Positions 26,511 to 35,436 of a DNA stretch of 64,000 bases are shown in pieces. A program made the translations under genes and the position numbers. The stretch is from Robiginitomaculum sp. (lineage in GTDB: Bacteria; Pseudomonadota; Alphaproteobacteria; Caulobacterales; Maricaulaceae), in assembly GCA_015485155.1 (NCBI GenBank), contig WFUF01000025.1, positions 248,001-312,000 of the forward strand, written 5' to 3'. The first letter of the stretch is position 1. Each line of letters starts with the position of its first letter. The notes under the pieces are model-generated. The model worked only from the letters and a program-made list of their open reading frames with translations. It was not told where the DNA came from and ran no database searches.

Positions 26511-26861
26511 ATGGCGAAAACACGCCTGACCCAACGCAAACAGTTTTTATACGTGGCCAAGGGTGCGTATGCGGCCAAGTCTGCGCTTGTGGTGCAGGCT
26601 AGGAAGGCTGACCCGGCACATGAGGGTATCAGGGCAGGTTTTACTGCAACAAAAAAAACCGGAAATGCAGTACGCAGAAATCGTGCCAAAAGACGATTGC
26701 GCGCAGTAAGTCATATCTTGTTGGAGAGTTTGGGCAGGCCGGGCTGGGACTATGTTTTTATTGCACGAAACAACACAGCCGATATCAAATGGAACCAATT
26801 GCTTGACGAGGCGAAAGCTGCATTGCTAAGCCTCCGCCATAAAACAAAATGTAATCAGTAG
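26511..26861 (+). CDS. rnpA: Ribonuclease P protein component
   Basis: 116 aa from the ATG at 26511. Binds RNase P RNA and helps cut 5' leaders from tRNA precursors. The RNR signature is here GNAVRRNRAKRRLRA, with GFTATKKTGNAV before it. Position directly after rpmH and before yidC is conserved in bacteria. Confidence 0.95.
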   Translation: MAKTRLTQRKQFLYVAKGAYAAKSALVVQARKADPAHEGIRAGFTATKKTGNAVRRNRAKRRLRAVSHILLESLGRPGWDYVFIARNNTADIKWNQLLDEAKAALLSLRHKTKCNQ

Positions 26862-26883
26862 ATAATAAGGAATTTTTCTTAAA

Positions 26884-28677
26884 ATGGGCGATCAAAAAAA
26901 CATGTTTCTAGCCATTGCCTTGGCGCTACTGGTTCTAACAATTTATCAGTTTATGGTGGTGGAGCCTGCAGCACAGCAAAGACGGGCACAGCAACAAATA
27001 GAACAGCAACTAGCTCAACAATCTGCAGCAAATAATCAAACAGCAAAAAAACTTGCCACCCAGATTGCCCAGCAGGCAATGGCTTCTGCTCCTAAAGTCA
27101 TGGTTGATAATGCAACTGTAGACGGATCAATATCAACCTATGGCAGCCGGTTTAATGACTTATCCTTGCGTAAATATCGTGAGGAGCTTGACCCGAACAG
27201 CCCTGAGGTGCGCCTGCTTGATCCGGCATTGGTCAAGGGTGGGGAATTTGCCATGTTCGGCTGGCGGGCAGCAGATGAGGGTGCAAACAATACCTTGCCA
27301 GGGCTGGAGACAGGGTGGACTATAATTGAGGGCGATATGCTTAGCATTGGCTCGCCTGTAACCTTGCGCTATGAAAGCCCAGAAGGTCTTGTTTTTACAC
27401 GACTTATTGAGCTTGACGACCAATATATGTTTACCATTACCGATACGGTTGAAAATACGGGCAATCTTAGCCGTTCTATTCGTCCGTTTGGACAGGTGCG
27501 TAAATATGGTGACCCAACCAGGCTGCCAAAAGACGCAACCCCCATGGATAAGCGTAAACTTCGGGGAAGCTTTGTTTCTCATCAGGGCGTTATCGGCGCG
27601 ATTGATGGCAAAGGGGTTAAATATAATTATAAAAAAATCCGCAAAGGCGGCGGCGTTGATGCTGGTACTGGCGGCTGGATAGGATTTACGTCAAAATACT
27701 GGCTGACAGCCATTATCGCACCGTCTGATGAGGTGCTGGAGTCCAAATCACGGATGTTTCGATCCAGCAGTGGCGAAGATGTTTTTGAGGCCAGCCTGTT
27801 AGGCAGTGCCCGTGAAATAGCACCAGGCACCAAAACGATTGTGCAAATGCGATTGTTTGCCGGAGCCAAGGAAGTTGACATCTTGCAGACATATCAGGAC
27901 AAGCTGGGTATTGTTCGGTTTGACGAAGCTATTGACTGGGGGATGTTTTGGTTCCTGACCCGGCCATATTTCAAAATTCTTGATTGGCTCTATGGAATTG
28001 TGGGTAATTTCGGATTGGCGATTATGGCCTTTACGGTCATGATTAAGGCGGTGTTCTTCCCGCTGGCCAACAAATCATATGAATCAATGGCTCGCATGAA
28101 AGCCCTGCAGCCCAAAATGGAAGAGCTGAAAGGCCAGTTCAAGGATGATCCGCAAAGAATGCAGCAAGAGACCATGGCGTTGTACAAGCGCGAGAAGGTC
28201 AATCCGTTTGGCGGTTGTTTGCCGATTTTAATTCAGATACCGATATTTTTTGCGCTTTATAAGACTCTTTATATTTCTCTTGAAATGCGACATTCACCAT
28301 TTTTTGGCTGGATCAAGGATTTGTCGGAACCAGACCCCACGGCAATCGGCAATTTGTTTGGTCTGATCCCGTGGGATCCTGCTTCGGTACCGTTTCTTGG
28401 GGCGGTGCTGGCTGTTGGTATCTGGCCGCTTTTGATGGGCTTAACCATGGGTGCGCAGCAATTGCTAAACCCGCCAGCGCCAGACCCTATACAGCGTAAG
28501 ATATTTGCGTTCATGCCTGTGGTATTTACCATTTTAATGGCACCATTTGCAGCAGGTCTGGTTATCTACTGGTCATGGAATAATTTCCTGTCCTTGATAC
28601 AACAATATATAATTACGAAAAAGAATGGCGTTGAGACGCCTCTTGATAAATGGCTGGGCGGGAAGAAAGCTGAGTGA
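26884..28677 (+). CDS. yidC: Membrane protein insertase YidC
   Basis: 597 aa. An N-terminal helix (residues 5-25), a Gln-rich linker, a large periplasmic domain to about residue 350, then the five-helix insertase core with FPLANKSYESMARMKALQPK, FGGCLPILIQIPIFFALYKT and YWSWNNFLSLIQQYII. It inserts proteins into the inner membrane alone or with Sec. The 3' end overlaps the likely engB start by 53 bases. Confidence 0.97.
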   Translation: MGDQKNMFLAIALALLVLTIYQFMVVEPAAQQRRAQQQIEQQLAQQSAANNQTAKKLATQIAQQAMASAPKVMVDNATVDGSISTYGSRFNDLSLRKYREELDPNSPEVRLLDPALVKGGEFAMFGWRAADEGANNTLPGLETGWTIIEGDMLSIGSPVTLRYESPEGLVFTRLIELDDQYMFTITDTVENTGNLSRSIRPFGQVRKYGDPTRLPKDATPMDKRKLRGSFVSHQGVIGAIDGKGVKYNYKKIRKGGGVDAGTGGWIGFTSKYWLTAIIAPSDEVLESKSRMFRSSSGEDVFEASLLGSAREIAPGTKTIVQMRLFAGAKEVDILQTYQDKLGIVRFDEAIDWGMFWFLTRPYFKILDWLYGIVGNFGLAIMAFTVMIKAVFFPLANKSYESMARMKALQPKMEELKGQFKDDPQRMQQETMALYKREKVNPFGGCLPILIQIPIFFALYKTLYISLEMRHSPFFGWIKDLSEPDPTAIGNLFGLIPWDPASVPFLGAVLAVGIWPLLMGLTMGAQQLLNPPAPDPIQRKIFAFMPVVFTILMAPFAAGLVIYWSWNNFLSLIQQYIITKKNGVETPLDKWLGGKKAE

Positions 28678-29350
28678 CGCACCAAAAAATGGCATTGACG
28701 AAGCAAGGTTAGAAGCGGGCAGATTGCTATTTGCCCGTGAGTGTAAGTTTGTGCTTGGCGCGGTCTCACTAAGTGCCTTGCCTGTCACTGATTTGCCGGA
28801 AGTGGCGTTTGCCGGACGATCAAATGTCGGTAAGTCCTCCCTGTTAAATGCGCTAACCGGGCGCAAATCACTGGCTCGGGCTTCGAACACTCCGGGACGC
28901 ACCCGTGAGCTTAATTTCTTTAACCTTGATGAGCGCCTGATGCTGGTTGATCTGCCAGGCTATGGCTATGCTCGCACCTCGCGCATTACGGTTGAAAAAT
29001 GGACAGCCCTGACACGGGCTTATCTTAAAGGAAGGGCCTCGCTGGCCAGATGCTTTTTGTTGATTGACAGTCGGCATGGCATAAAGCCGATTGATCTGGA
29101 AATTATGGACGAGTTTGATGAGGCTGCTGTAGTGTATCAGATTGTCCTGACCAAAGTTGATAAAATTAAACAGGCAGAACGCGCCAGGACCATAGCCAAA
29201 ACCCAAAAAATTATTGTCAAACGGCCTGCGGCCCACCCGGAAGTTCTTGTTGTTTCTTCGCTAAAGGGCGATGGTATTGCCCTGCTTCGCGCGCATATTG
29301 CCAGTCTTGCGTGCAATGAAGTGCACAAGTCGGAGGAAAGCAAAGAATGA
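28625..29350 (+). CDS. engB: Ribosome biogenesis GTPase EngB/YsxC
   Basis: G-domain motifs: GRSNVGKSSL (G1), NTPGRTRE (G2), DLPGYGYA (G3), TKVDK (G4) and SSLKGDG (G5). Needed for assembly of the large ribosomal subunit. The ATG at 28625 gives 241 aa but overlaps yidC by 53 bases, longer than most EngB; no other ATG lies before G1, so a later TTG is possible. It overlaps the next gene by ATGA. Confidence 0.93.
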   Translation: MALRRLLINGWAGRKLSDAPKNGIDEARLEAGRLLFARECKFVLGAVSLSALPVTDLPEVAFAGRSNVGKSSLLNALTGRKSLARASNTPGRTRELNFFNLDERLMLVDLPGYGYARTSRITVEKWTALTRAYLKGRASLARCFLLIDSRHGIKPIDLEIMDEFDEAAVVYQIVLTKVDKIKQAERARTIAKTQKIIVKRPAAHPEVLVVSSLKGDGIALLRAHIASLACNEVHKSEESKE

Positions 29351-30378
29351 TCAGGTTCTGGAGGTTTTTGTTTGTAGCAATAACTATATCTCTTGTCTGG
29401 TCTTTCAGCGCCAGTGCCAGAGCCGAAGGTCAGGAGTTTTGCAATGAAACCAGCTATATTCTTTATACTGCCATTGCCTTTCCTGAACAGACTTCACTGG
29501 TAGCCAAGGGGTGGACAAGATTGCGTCCCGGACAATGCCGCGTCTTGATACCGGCCCCGGTTCCTCCGGGGGAGTATTTTGTATTTGCCCGTTCATCTGA
29601 TGCCCATCGAGGGGGTATCAGGCAATGGAGTGGCCCAACCCCGATTTGCGTGGACCAAACAGATTTTTCAGTTTCAGGACTGGCTAATTGCGAAAGTCTG
29701 GGTTTGGAAACCCGTAATTTTCGCATTATTGATGCTAATGCTCCTAAGGGGCGAAAAACCATTTTTACGGAAGCTAATGATCATGGCGAACGTGCAGTTC
29801 TTGCAGGTTTGCAGCGCCTGCTAAGAGATAATGGACTGAATATACGCAAGATAGATGGATATAGTGGCCGCCGGACACGGCTTGCCATTAGAAAATATCT
29901 TAAAAAATCCGGAATAAAGAATCGTCCTCCTGATCCGGAATTTATCGACATGTTGGAAAAGTCTGCCAGATCACTAAAGCCAACCAGCGGATTACAAGTC
30001 TGCAACGAGGCTGAAGGCACTGTCTGGACCGCCTATGCAAGGTGGAGGAACAATCAATGGCAAAGCCGCGGCTGGTGGGCTGTGGAGCCAGACACTTGCG
30101 TGCAGTTGGTAAATGAACCTCTGCAAAAACGTGAAAAATATTATTTATACGCCGGATTGATCAATTCTAAAGGTGAAAGACCGCTTGCGGATGCCACTGA
30201 AACATTTTGTGTTTCCGAGGTGCGCTTTGCAATTCCCGGGCGCCATGACTGCCAGTCTAGAGGCTATACAAAGGCCAAGTTCCGGAAAATAAATTTGACA
30301 AAATCTTCGTTGATTAACATTCGTCTTGCCGCCGAAGATTTTGCTGGCCATGATAGTTTTGACTTTTACAGGGAATGA
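29347..30378 (+). CDS. Exported protein with two DUF1036 regions around a peptidoglycan-binding-like part
   Basis: 343 aa with a signal peptide (residues 1-26, ending SASARA). The first DUF1036-like region starts FCNETSYILYTAIAF and contains KGWTRLRPGQC; the second starts VCNEAEGTVWTAYAR and contains SRGWWAVEPDTC. Between them (about residues 150-195) LQRLLRDNGL...IDGYSGRRTRLAIRKYL resembles PG_binding_1. Function unknown; a periplasmic wall-related role is plausible. It sits by ATGA overlaps between engB and the HAD gene, where related bacteria commonly have argB. Confidence 0.8.
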   Translation: MIRFWRFLFVAITISLVWSFSASARAEGQEFCNETSYILYTAIAFPEQTSLVAKGWTRLRPGQCRVLIPAPVPPGEYFVFARSSDAHRGGIRQWSGPTPICVDQTDFSVSGLANCESLGLETRNFRIIDANAPKGRKTIFTEANDHGERAVLAGLQRLLRDNGLNIRKIDGYSGRRTRLAIRKYLKKSGIKNRPPDPEFIDMLEKSARSLKPTSGLQVCNEAEGTVWTAYARWRNNQWQSRGWWAVEPDTCVQLVNEPLQKREKYYLYAGLINSKGERPLADATETFCVSEVRFAIPGRHDCQSRGYTKAKFRKINLTKSSLINIRLAAEDFAGHDSFDFYRE

Positions 30379-31085
30379 TTGTGGTTGATCGATTAAAATA
30401 TTGTCGTAACTGGGTGTTTGATCTTGATAATACCCTGTATCCACCGGAAAGTGATCTGTTTGCACAGATTGACCGACGCATGACTGAGTTTGTGTCCAGA
30501 TTTTTGAGCGTTGAACCAGCAAGTGCGCGGATATTGCAAAAACACTATTACTTGAACTATGGCACAACCTTAAACGGGTTAATGGCCAACCATCAATTAT
30601 CTCCAGAGGACTTTCTGGATTTCGTGCACGATATTGATCATTCGGTTTTAGCTGCCGATTATGAGCTGAAACAGCAAATATCAGCACTTGATGGAAAAAA
30701 AATTATTTTCACCAATGCCTCCAACAATCATGCTTTACAGGTTCTGGATGCACTGGGCATGGCCGAATTATTTGATGAAATTGTTGATATTGAGGCTACT
30801 GGCTATGTGCCCAAGCCTCATCAATCTGCGTATGATTTTCTAGTGCAAACTCATGATCTGGTACCTGATGAAACCGTATTGTTTGAGGATCTGGCCCGCA
30901 ATCTGGAGCCGGCCAAGCAGATGGGGTTTTTTACGGTTCTGGTTTGTTCGCAAAAAGACTGGGGTCATGAGCCGGAAGGGGCGCGTCCGGCATCTGTCGG
31001 CGACAACTATGAACATGTAGATTTTTCAACCAGTAATTTAGTCCAATTCCTATCAAGTATTTCCAGTAATGAGGTCTTAAAATGA
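30375..31085 (+). CDS. HAD hydrolase, pyrimidine 5'-nucleotidase type
   Basis: 236 aa. HAD motif I is [13 protein letters not shown] with the nucleophilic Asp, motif [16 protein letters not shown], and motif [14 protein letters not shown] and [17 protein letters not shown]. This DNTLYP form belongs to the pyrimidine 5'-nucleotidase group that dephosphorylates UMP/CMP-like substrates. Encoded next to dapD by ATGA overlap, a conserved alphaproteobacterial neighbourhood. Confidence 0.88.
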   Translation: MIVVDRLKYCRNWVFDLDNTLYPPESDLFAQIDRRMTEFVSRFLSVEPASARILQKHYYLNYGTTLNGLMANHQLSPEDFLDFVHDIDHSVLAADYELKQQISALDGKKIIFTNASNNHALQVLDALGMAELFDEIVDIEATGYVPKPHQSAYDFLVQTHDLVPDETVLFEDLARNLEPAKQMGFFTVLVCSQKDWGHEPEGARPASVGDNYEHVDFSTSNLVQFLSSISSNEVLK

Positions 31086-31891
31086 ACCTGCAAACTGCCC
31101 AAGCTATTATCGAAACTGCTTTTTCCGGCAAGGACTTGCCAGAAGATGAAGTTCGTGATGCCGTTAATTTAGCCTTTGCGGCCCTTGATGACGGGAGTGT
31201 TAGAATTGCCTCACCAGCGCAAGGATCATGGCAGGTTAATCCTTGGCTGAAGCAGGCGGTTTTGCTTAGTTTCCGGCTGTTTTCTTCGCAAGTGGTAGAG
31301 CGCGGAGATCTGGGTAATAATTTTGATAAAATGCCCCGTAAAACCGAAGGATGGGGTGCCGACGACTTTGCCAGAGCCGGGTTTCGCATGGTTCCACCAG
31401 CCAATGTAAGGTGGGGAGCCTATATAGGGCCTGGCGTTGTGTTGATGCCTTCTTTTGTCAATGTGGGGGCTTATGTGGGTGAGGGTACTATGGTCGATAC
31501 CTGGGCATCGGTTGGATCTTGTGCGCAAGTTGGCGCAAATTGTCATATTTCTGCAGGAGCCGGCATTGGCGGGGTTCTAGAGCCTTTGCAGGCTGACCCG
31601 GTGATTATTGAGGATAATTGCTTTATCGGTGCCCGTTCCGAAGTGGTGGAAGGGGTAAAAATAGGTGAGGGATCAGTACTGGCAATGGGGGTTTTTATCA
31701 CCAAAAGCACTAAGATCGTAAATCGGGAAACCGGCGAAATTCTTTATGGTGAGGTTCCGCCATATTCGGTTGTGGTGCCTGGAACACTTCCTGATTCAAA
31801 AGGTGGGCCTTCTTTGGCCTGTGCTGTCATTGTAAAAACAGTGGATGCGCAAACCAGGGCCAAAACCGCTATTAATGATTTATTGCGGTAA
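31082..31891 (+). CDS. dapD: Tetrahydrodipicolinate N-succinyltransferase
   Basis: 269 aa. Uses succinyl-CoA to acylate tetrahydrodipicolinate in lysine/diaminopimelate synthesis, the step after DapB. The left-handed beta-helix hexapeptide repeats cover residues about 100-215 ([60 protein letters not shown]). It ends one base before the convergent TetR gene stop. Confidence 0.97.
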   Translation: MNLQTAQAIIETAFSGKDLPEDEVRDAVNLAFAALDDGSVRIASPAQGSWQVNPWLKQAVLLSFRLFSSQVVERGDLGNNFDKMPRKTEGWGADDFARAGFRMVPPANVRWGAYIGPGVVLMPSFVNVGAYVGEGTMVDTWASVGSCAQVGANCHISAGAGIGGVLEPLQADPVIIEDNCFIGARSEVVEGVKIGEGSVLAMGVFITKSTKIVNRETGEILYGEVPPYSVVVPGTLPDSKGGPSLACAVIVKTVDAQTRAKTAINDLLR

Positions 31892-31892
31892 A

Positions 31893-32489
31893 TCAGTCCT
31901 TTGGTCGTAACAGGGCTTGTGCAATTGCAAAAAGCCGGTTGATAAATTCATCATCCCGCAAGCATTTTGGGTTTTGTGTCAACATGGCAAGCACAACCCC
32001 TTCAATGGCAATGACCGCTATCTGAACCTCAGATTCTGGCAGGTTCAAGGCTTCCGCTATTTGTGTCGCTTGTAGATTTCTGGAGTGCGCCAGATAATCT
32101 TGCAGGCCAAACAATGGAGCAAGTGTATGAAGTTGCGCCGTTAGCCTTGGTGCCTTGGCGTGAGCTTCAACAAATGCCAAAATCAGTTGCTGTAATGTCT
32201 GCCTCGCAGATTGCGGGCGTGTGCTTAAGATATGCTGTGCCGAGCTGATTTCTTCTTCCACATGAAACTCAATCAGAGCAGCCATAATGGCATCTGCATT
32301 GGGAAAATACTGATATAAAGAACCAATGCTGACCCCAGCCTTTTTGGCAATATGGTTGGTGGTAAAGGGCTCAACTCCTTGTTCTAAAATGTGAGCAGAT
32401 GCTTGCAATATAGCTTCCACCATCTTTTTTGATCGTTGCTGTTTTGGAAGCTTACGCACTGATAATAATGGCTTTTTAATAGTTTTCAT
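31893..32489 (-). CDS. TetR family transcriptional regulator
   Basis: 198 aa. The N-terminal helix-turn-helix (about residues 15-65) reads FTTNHIAKKAGVSIGSLYQYF, a standard TetR recognition helix. The C-terminal ligand domain is not assignable. It is divergent from the alpha/beta hydrolase gene with a perfect 22-bp palindrome in the 66-base gap, so it very likely represses both itself and the hydrolase operon until a ligand binds. Confidence 0.92.
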   Translation of the reverse strand: MKTIKKPLLSVRKLPKQQRSKKMVEAILQASAHILEQGVEPFTTNHIAKKAGVSIGSLYQYFPNADAIMAALIEFHVEEEISSAQHILSTRPQSARQTLQQLILAFVEAHAKAPRLTAQLHTLAPLFGLQDYLAHSRNLQATQIAEALNLPESEVQIAVIAIEGVVLAMLTQNPKCLRDDEFINRLFAIAQALLRPKD

Positions 32490-32528
32490 TTACGTTGCGT
32501 ATAAATTCTATAATGCGAATGGACATAT

Positions 32529-32550
32529 ATAAAGTAACTGGTTACTTTAT
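32529..32550. promoter_or_regulatory. Perfect palindromic operator, probably for the TetR regulator
   Basis: ATAAAGTAAC (32529-32538), TG, GTTACTTTAT (32541-32550): 10-bp arms with no mismatch. It ends five bases before the hydrolase ATG, so a bound repressor would also cover the ribosome binding region. Confidence 0.75.
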
Positions 32551-32555
32551 GAATT

Positions 32556-33482
32556 ATGAGCAATAACTCACAAAATGCAATAATCAGGTCAAGTTTGCAT
32601 GTTGACGGGCATGAACTGGCATTTGAGCACCCGCAGGACTTAAAATCCCGGCAGGGAACGGTATGGGTATTTATTCATGGTATTGCGGTGACACCGGCCT
32701 TTTGGGAGCCGTTAATGCCGCTAAGCTTTTCCCGCAGTGCTCCGTGGATATCATTGGCTTTACCGATCCATGCCCCATCAAAAGGCCCAGAAGGCTTTAG
32801 CTCCAGTGATGTAACCCCTGAGCTTTTTAATAATTTGTATGGTGCAGTACTGGATAAGGTACTAAAGGGGCGCGATGTGGTAATTGTTGGCCACTCAACT
32901 GGCGGCTTTGCAGCTTTGTGCCTTGCGATGGAGCGGCCCGAACAGGTGCGCGCCGTCATAAGTGTTGGCGGTTTTGCTGATGGTCAGTGGAACGGGCTTG
33001 AGGGCGATATGCAGCTAATGGCGCGCCGAGAGAAACTTGGGGCATTTGGCCCGACAGCTTTGCGTATCACCTCATGGATCACAACTCGCTGGCCGTGGCT
33101 GCACGCAAGAACCGCATCTATGTTTGCCTATGATCGCAAAGCGTTTTTGAACGATGAGCCAAGCAAAACCGCACTGGCCTTTATGCGCCGTGATGCCCGC
33201 AAGCAGGATCATGATCAACTAATCGCCTTTTTTGCCGGCATAAGGGATGTCGATATCTGGCAGCAAATCCCGCAAATAAAACAGCCTGTTCTGATTGTTG
33301 CAGGGGAGCACGACCCGGTAATTCCCCATGAACAAACCATGCGCCTTGATAAGGATATTCCAAATGCCAGGCTGCTTTTGTATCCTGATATTGGCCATAT
33401 GATAATGAATGAAAGACGTGAATTGTTCTGGCAGGATATTCTTGCCTGGTACAAGGAGATATTCGCAAAAGAGGCGCTCTAA
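32556..33482 (+). CDS. Alpha/beta hydrolase
   Basis: 308 aa. Alpha/beta hydrolase fold: WVFIHGIAVTPAFWEP (oxyanion region), nucleophile elbow VGHSTGG with Ser114, acid in GEHDPVIP (Asp253), and base in IGHMIMNE (His281). The substrate is unknown; TetR control suggests an inducible role on a foreign or hydrophobic ester. No Shine-Dalgarno sequence is apparent because the operator occupies that space. TAATG overlap with the next gene. Confidence 0.88.
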   Translation: MSNNSQNAIIRSSLHVDGHELAFEHPQDLKSRQGTVWVFIHGIAVTPAFWEPLMPLSFSRSAPWISLALPIHAPSKGPEGFSSSDVTPELFNNLYGAVLDKVLKGRDVVIVGHSTGGFAALCLAMERPEQVRAVISVGGFADGQWNGLEGDMQLMARREKLGAFGPTALRITSWITTRWPWLHARTASMFAYDRKAFLNDEPSKTALAFMRRDARKQDHDQLIAFFAGIRDVDIWQQIPQIKQPVLIVAGEHDPVIPHEQTMRLDKDIPNARLLLYPDIGHMIMNERRELFWQDILAWYKEIFAKEAL

Positions 33483-33937
33483 TGTTTACACAATTACCTC
33501 CGGCCTTGCACGTGGCTTTGTTTTTTTCCGTGTTTTATTTTTTGGCTGCCCTATTAACCGGAGTGTGGAAATGGCGGGCCATGCTTGCTGCAGAAAATGG
33601 GCAGGCACACACTTATATTGATATTGCTCACCATGCGGCCCTGCATTATGGGCCGTTTATTCTGCTGGCTGGGGCGCTTGCATCTTTTTGGCCATTTTCG
33701 TCGGTGCTTCCCGCATGGATACTGGTGGAAATCATGGGCTGGACCATGGTTTTGTCTTTAAGCCGTTATATTATGCTGGGCCTTCAAGGAACCACAAACA
33801 ATCAATTACACAAAGCCACATTCGCTTCCAGTTTTGGACTGATTTTCTTTTTCTTTGGTTCGGTGATTCCAGGAACGCTAATTGCAGTAGGCGCACTTAT
33901 TGGTTTGTGGGATAATTTGCCCGGGGTTCCGTTTTAG
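33482..33937 (+). CDS. Four-helix membrane protein, MAPEG-like
   Basis: 151 aa with four predicted helices (about 10-30, 56-75, 80-100, 115-138). The HHAALHYGPFILLAG stretch and helix pattern recall MAPEG proteins (membrane glutathione/eicosanoid enzymes), but the match is weak. Translationally coupled to the hydrolase and so presumably under the same TetR operator. Confidence 0.65.
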   Translation: MFTQLPPALHVALFFSVFYFLAALLTGVWKWRAMLAAENGQAHTYIDIAHHAALHYGPFILLAGALASFWPFSSVLPAWILVEIMGWTMVLSLSRYIMLGLQGTTNNQLHKATFASSFGLIFFFFGSVIPGTLIAVGALIGLWDNLPGVPF

Positions 33938-33941
33938 GTGA

Positions 33942-34553
33942 TTAGTCTGCAATCCGTTCTTGTAGCATCAGCGTTGCTGCAGATACCGTGCCGCCATTAT
34001 TGGCAATATAGGCGGTAATTTCACTGCGCTGTTGCACTGCCAGCCAAATTCCAAATGCCTCCAGGTCTATTATTTTGCTGATACCGTTTTTTGTACGAAC
34101 CCGCCAGCGAACATTAAGTGGTTTGTCCAGCGCTCCTCCTGAGATTGTGGTTTCAACAATGGAGTCGCCCGGTTTGCGATCCACGGAGCCAGTGACAATG
34201 ATAGTTTCTCCGCCATATTTGGATAAATTGTCCTGATAAATGCTTTTTGCATAGCGCGTAAAAGCTTCTTGAAACTCTGCCAATACTGTCTTGTCCAGCC
34301 CGCGCGCATATTTGCCAAGAACAAATCTGGCCACCCTTTTACCGTCTACAGTTTGATCAATAAACAACCCAAACTGCTCGGCTCGCTCAGTATTGCTCAA
34401 GGATTGATCGCGTAAAATAGCTAATCCCTTATCAGCGTTCTGCCGGACAAATTCTTCTTCGAGGGTGCCGGAAAAGACTGGGGTGGAAATAATCATCATG
34501 GTAATGACTATCCACGGCAGAACGGTTTTGGCCGCAAGCAATATACTATTCAT
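33942..34553 (-). CDS. mlaC: MlaC-like periplasmic phospholipid carrier
   Basis: 203 aa from the ATG at 34553, whose signal peptide (ending TPVFSG) is clear. MlaC/Ttg2D fold pattern: VDGKRVARFVLGKYARGL, FQEAFTRYAKSIYQDNLSKY and KIIDLEAFGIWLAVQQRSEI. It carries phospholipids between the outer membrane MlaA complex and the inner membrane MlaFEDB transporter. It overlaps mlaA by eight bases. No mlaFED genes are in the window. Confidence 0.9.
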   Translation of the reverse strand: MNSILLAAKTVLPWIVITMMIISTPVFSGTLEEEFVRQNADKGLAILRDQSLSNTERAEQFGLFIDQTVDGKRVARFVLGKYARGLDKTVLAEFQEAFTRYAKSIYQDNLSKYGGETIIVTGSVDRKPGDSIVETTISGGALDKPLNVRWRVRTKNGISKIIDLEAFGIWLAVQQRSEITAYIANNGGTVSAATLMLQERIAD

Positions 34554-35280
34554 CATCAAACTCATCGAACTCATCAAAATCCGGCAATGCATCTAACCGC
34601 AATCGCCCATTGTGTATGGCATCTTCACGGGATTGCTCATACAAGGAACGATAGGATGCATATTCGTCCAGTGAGTTTACCTGAAGATTGTCTAAAAGTT
34701 CAATAGCCGCTGTGCGCTGCGCCAGTGAATTAGCGCTAAACCGGCTTATTTGCACAATGGTGGCTCCGGGATAGCTGACCAGAAAAAGCGGGTGCGTCAC
34801 CACATCTACAACCAGTCCGGTAGCATCCCTGGGATTGGAGGGTCCAAAAAACGGCAAAACCAGATATGGTCCAGGCCCGACACCCCAGACTGCCAGTGTT
34901 TGGCCAAAATCTTCTTTGTGCGGCTGCAGGCCCATATCAACAGCAGGATCCATTATGCCAGCAAGGCCAATAGTTGAGTTAATACCAAACCGGCCAATTG
35001 TAGTTAGTGCCCCTTCTGAATTTCCCTGCAAAACATTATTCAACAAATCCGTTGGGGCTCGCAAATTTGATAAAAAATTGTCCAGGCCCGTGCGCACCGG
35101 CTCTGGCGTTACCTTTTTATATTGCTTGGCAACCGGCTCAAACATGGCTTCATCAACGGCCCGGTTTCCGGAAAACACAGGATGATTATATCTGGCCCAC
35201 GGGTCGATTATATCGGGCTCTGCCCGTGCTGTGCAGCCAGCACATAAGCCAAAAGCACCGATAATAATAAAGCGAAACAT
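34546..35280 (-). CDS. mlaA: MlaA/VacJ lipoprotein
   Basis: 244 aa from the ATG at 35280, chosen for its lipoprotein signal MFRFIIIGAFGLCAGC; longer in-frame readings place polar residues ahead of it. VacJ core: DPWARYNHPVFSGNRAVDEAMFEPVAKQY, FLSNLRAPTDLLNNVLQG and GPGPYLVLPFFGPSNPRDATG. It removes misplaced phospholipids from the outer leaflet of the outer membrane. The acidic tail DFDEFDEFDDE is unusual. Confidence 0.93.
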   Translation of the reverse strand: MFRFIIIGAFGLCAGCTARAEPDIIDPWARYNHPVFSGNRAVDEAMFEPVAKQYKKVTPEPVRTGLDNFLSNLRAPTDLLNNVLQGNSEGALTTIGRFGINSTIGLAGIMDPAVDMGLQPHKEDFGQTLAVWGVGPGPYLVLPFFGPSNPRDATGLVVDVVTHPLFLVSYPGATIVQISRFSANSLAQRTAAIELLDNLQVNSLDEYASYRSLYEQSREDAIHNGRLRLDALPDFDEFDEFDDE

Positions 35281-35384
35281 GTCCAATGCCCCTTTTTGTG
35301 CGCCCCCGAGCACAGTATTTGCGCAATCATGTGGCAATTTGTCAGTAGTTTTCAAGTTTTCTCAGTGAAATTAACAAAATTGTG

Positions 35385-35414
35385 TTGAAATTGACATAAA
35401 GATTTCTTTATGTT
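35385..35414 (+). promoter_or_regulatory. Promoter with overlapping palindrome for the ArsR-methyltransferase operon
   Basis: A perfect inverted repeat, ACATAAAGA (35394-35402), TT, TCTTTATGT (35405-35413), lies between a TTGAAA box (35385-35390) and a TATGTT box (35409-35414). The AAAGA-TCTTT core is the kind of site ArsR-family regulators bind. Placement over the -10 region fits repression by the product of the following gene. Confidence 0.55.
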
Positions 35415-35436
35415 GGCCGCCAAGGTCGTGGTGACC

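Noticed and set aside
28625-28677. yidC/engB 53-base overlap as a frameshift or fusion
   Set aside because: Both proteins are complete with normal domain ends; the overlap depends only on the uncertain engB start.
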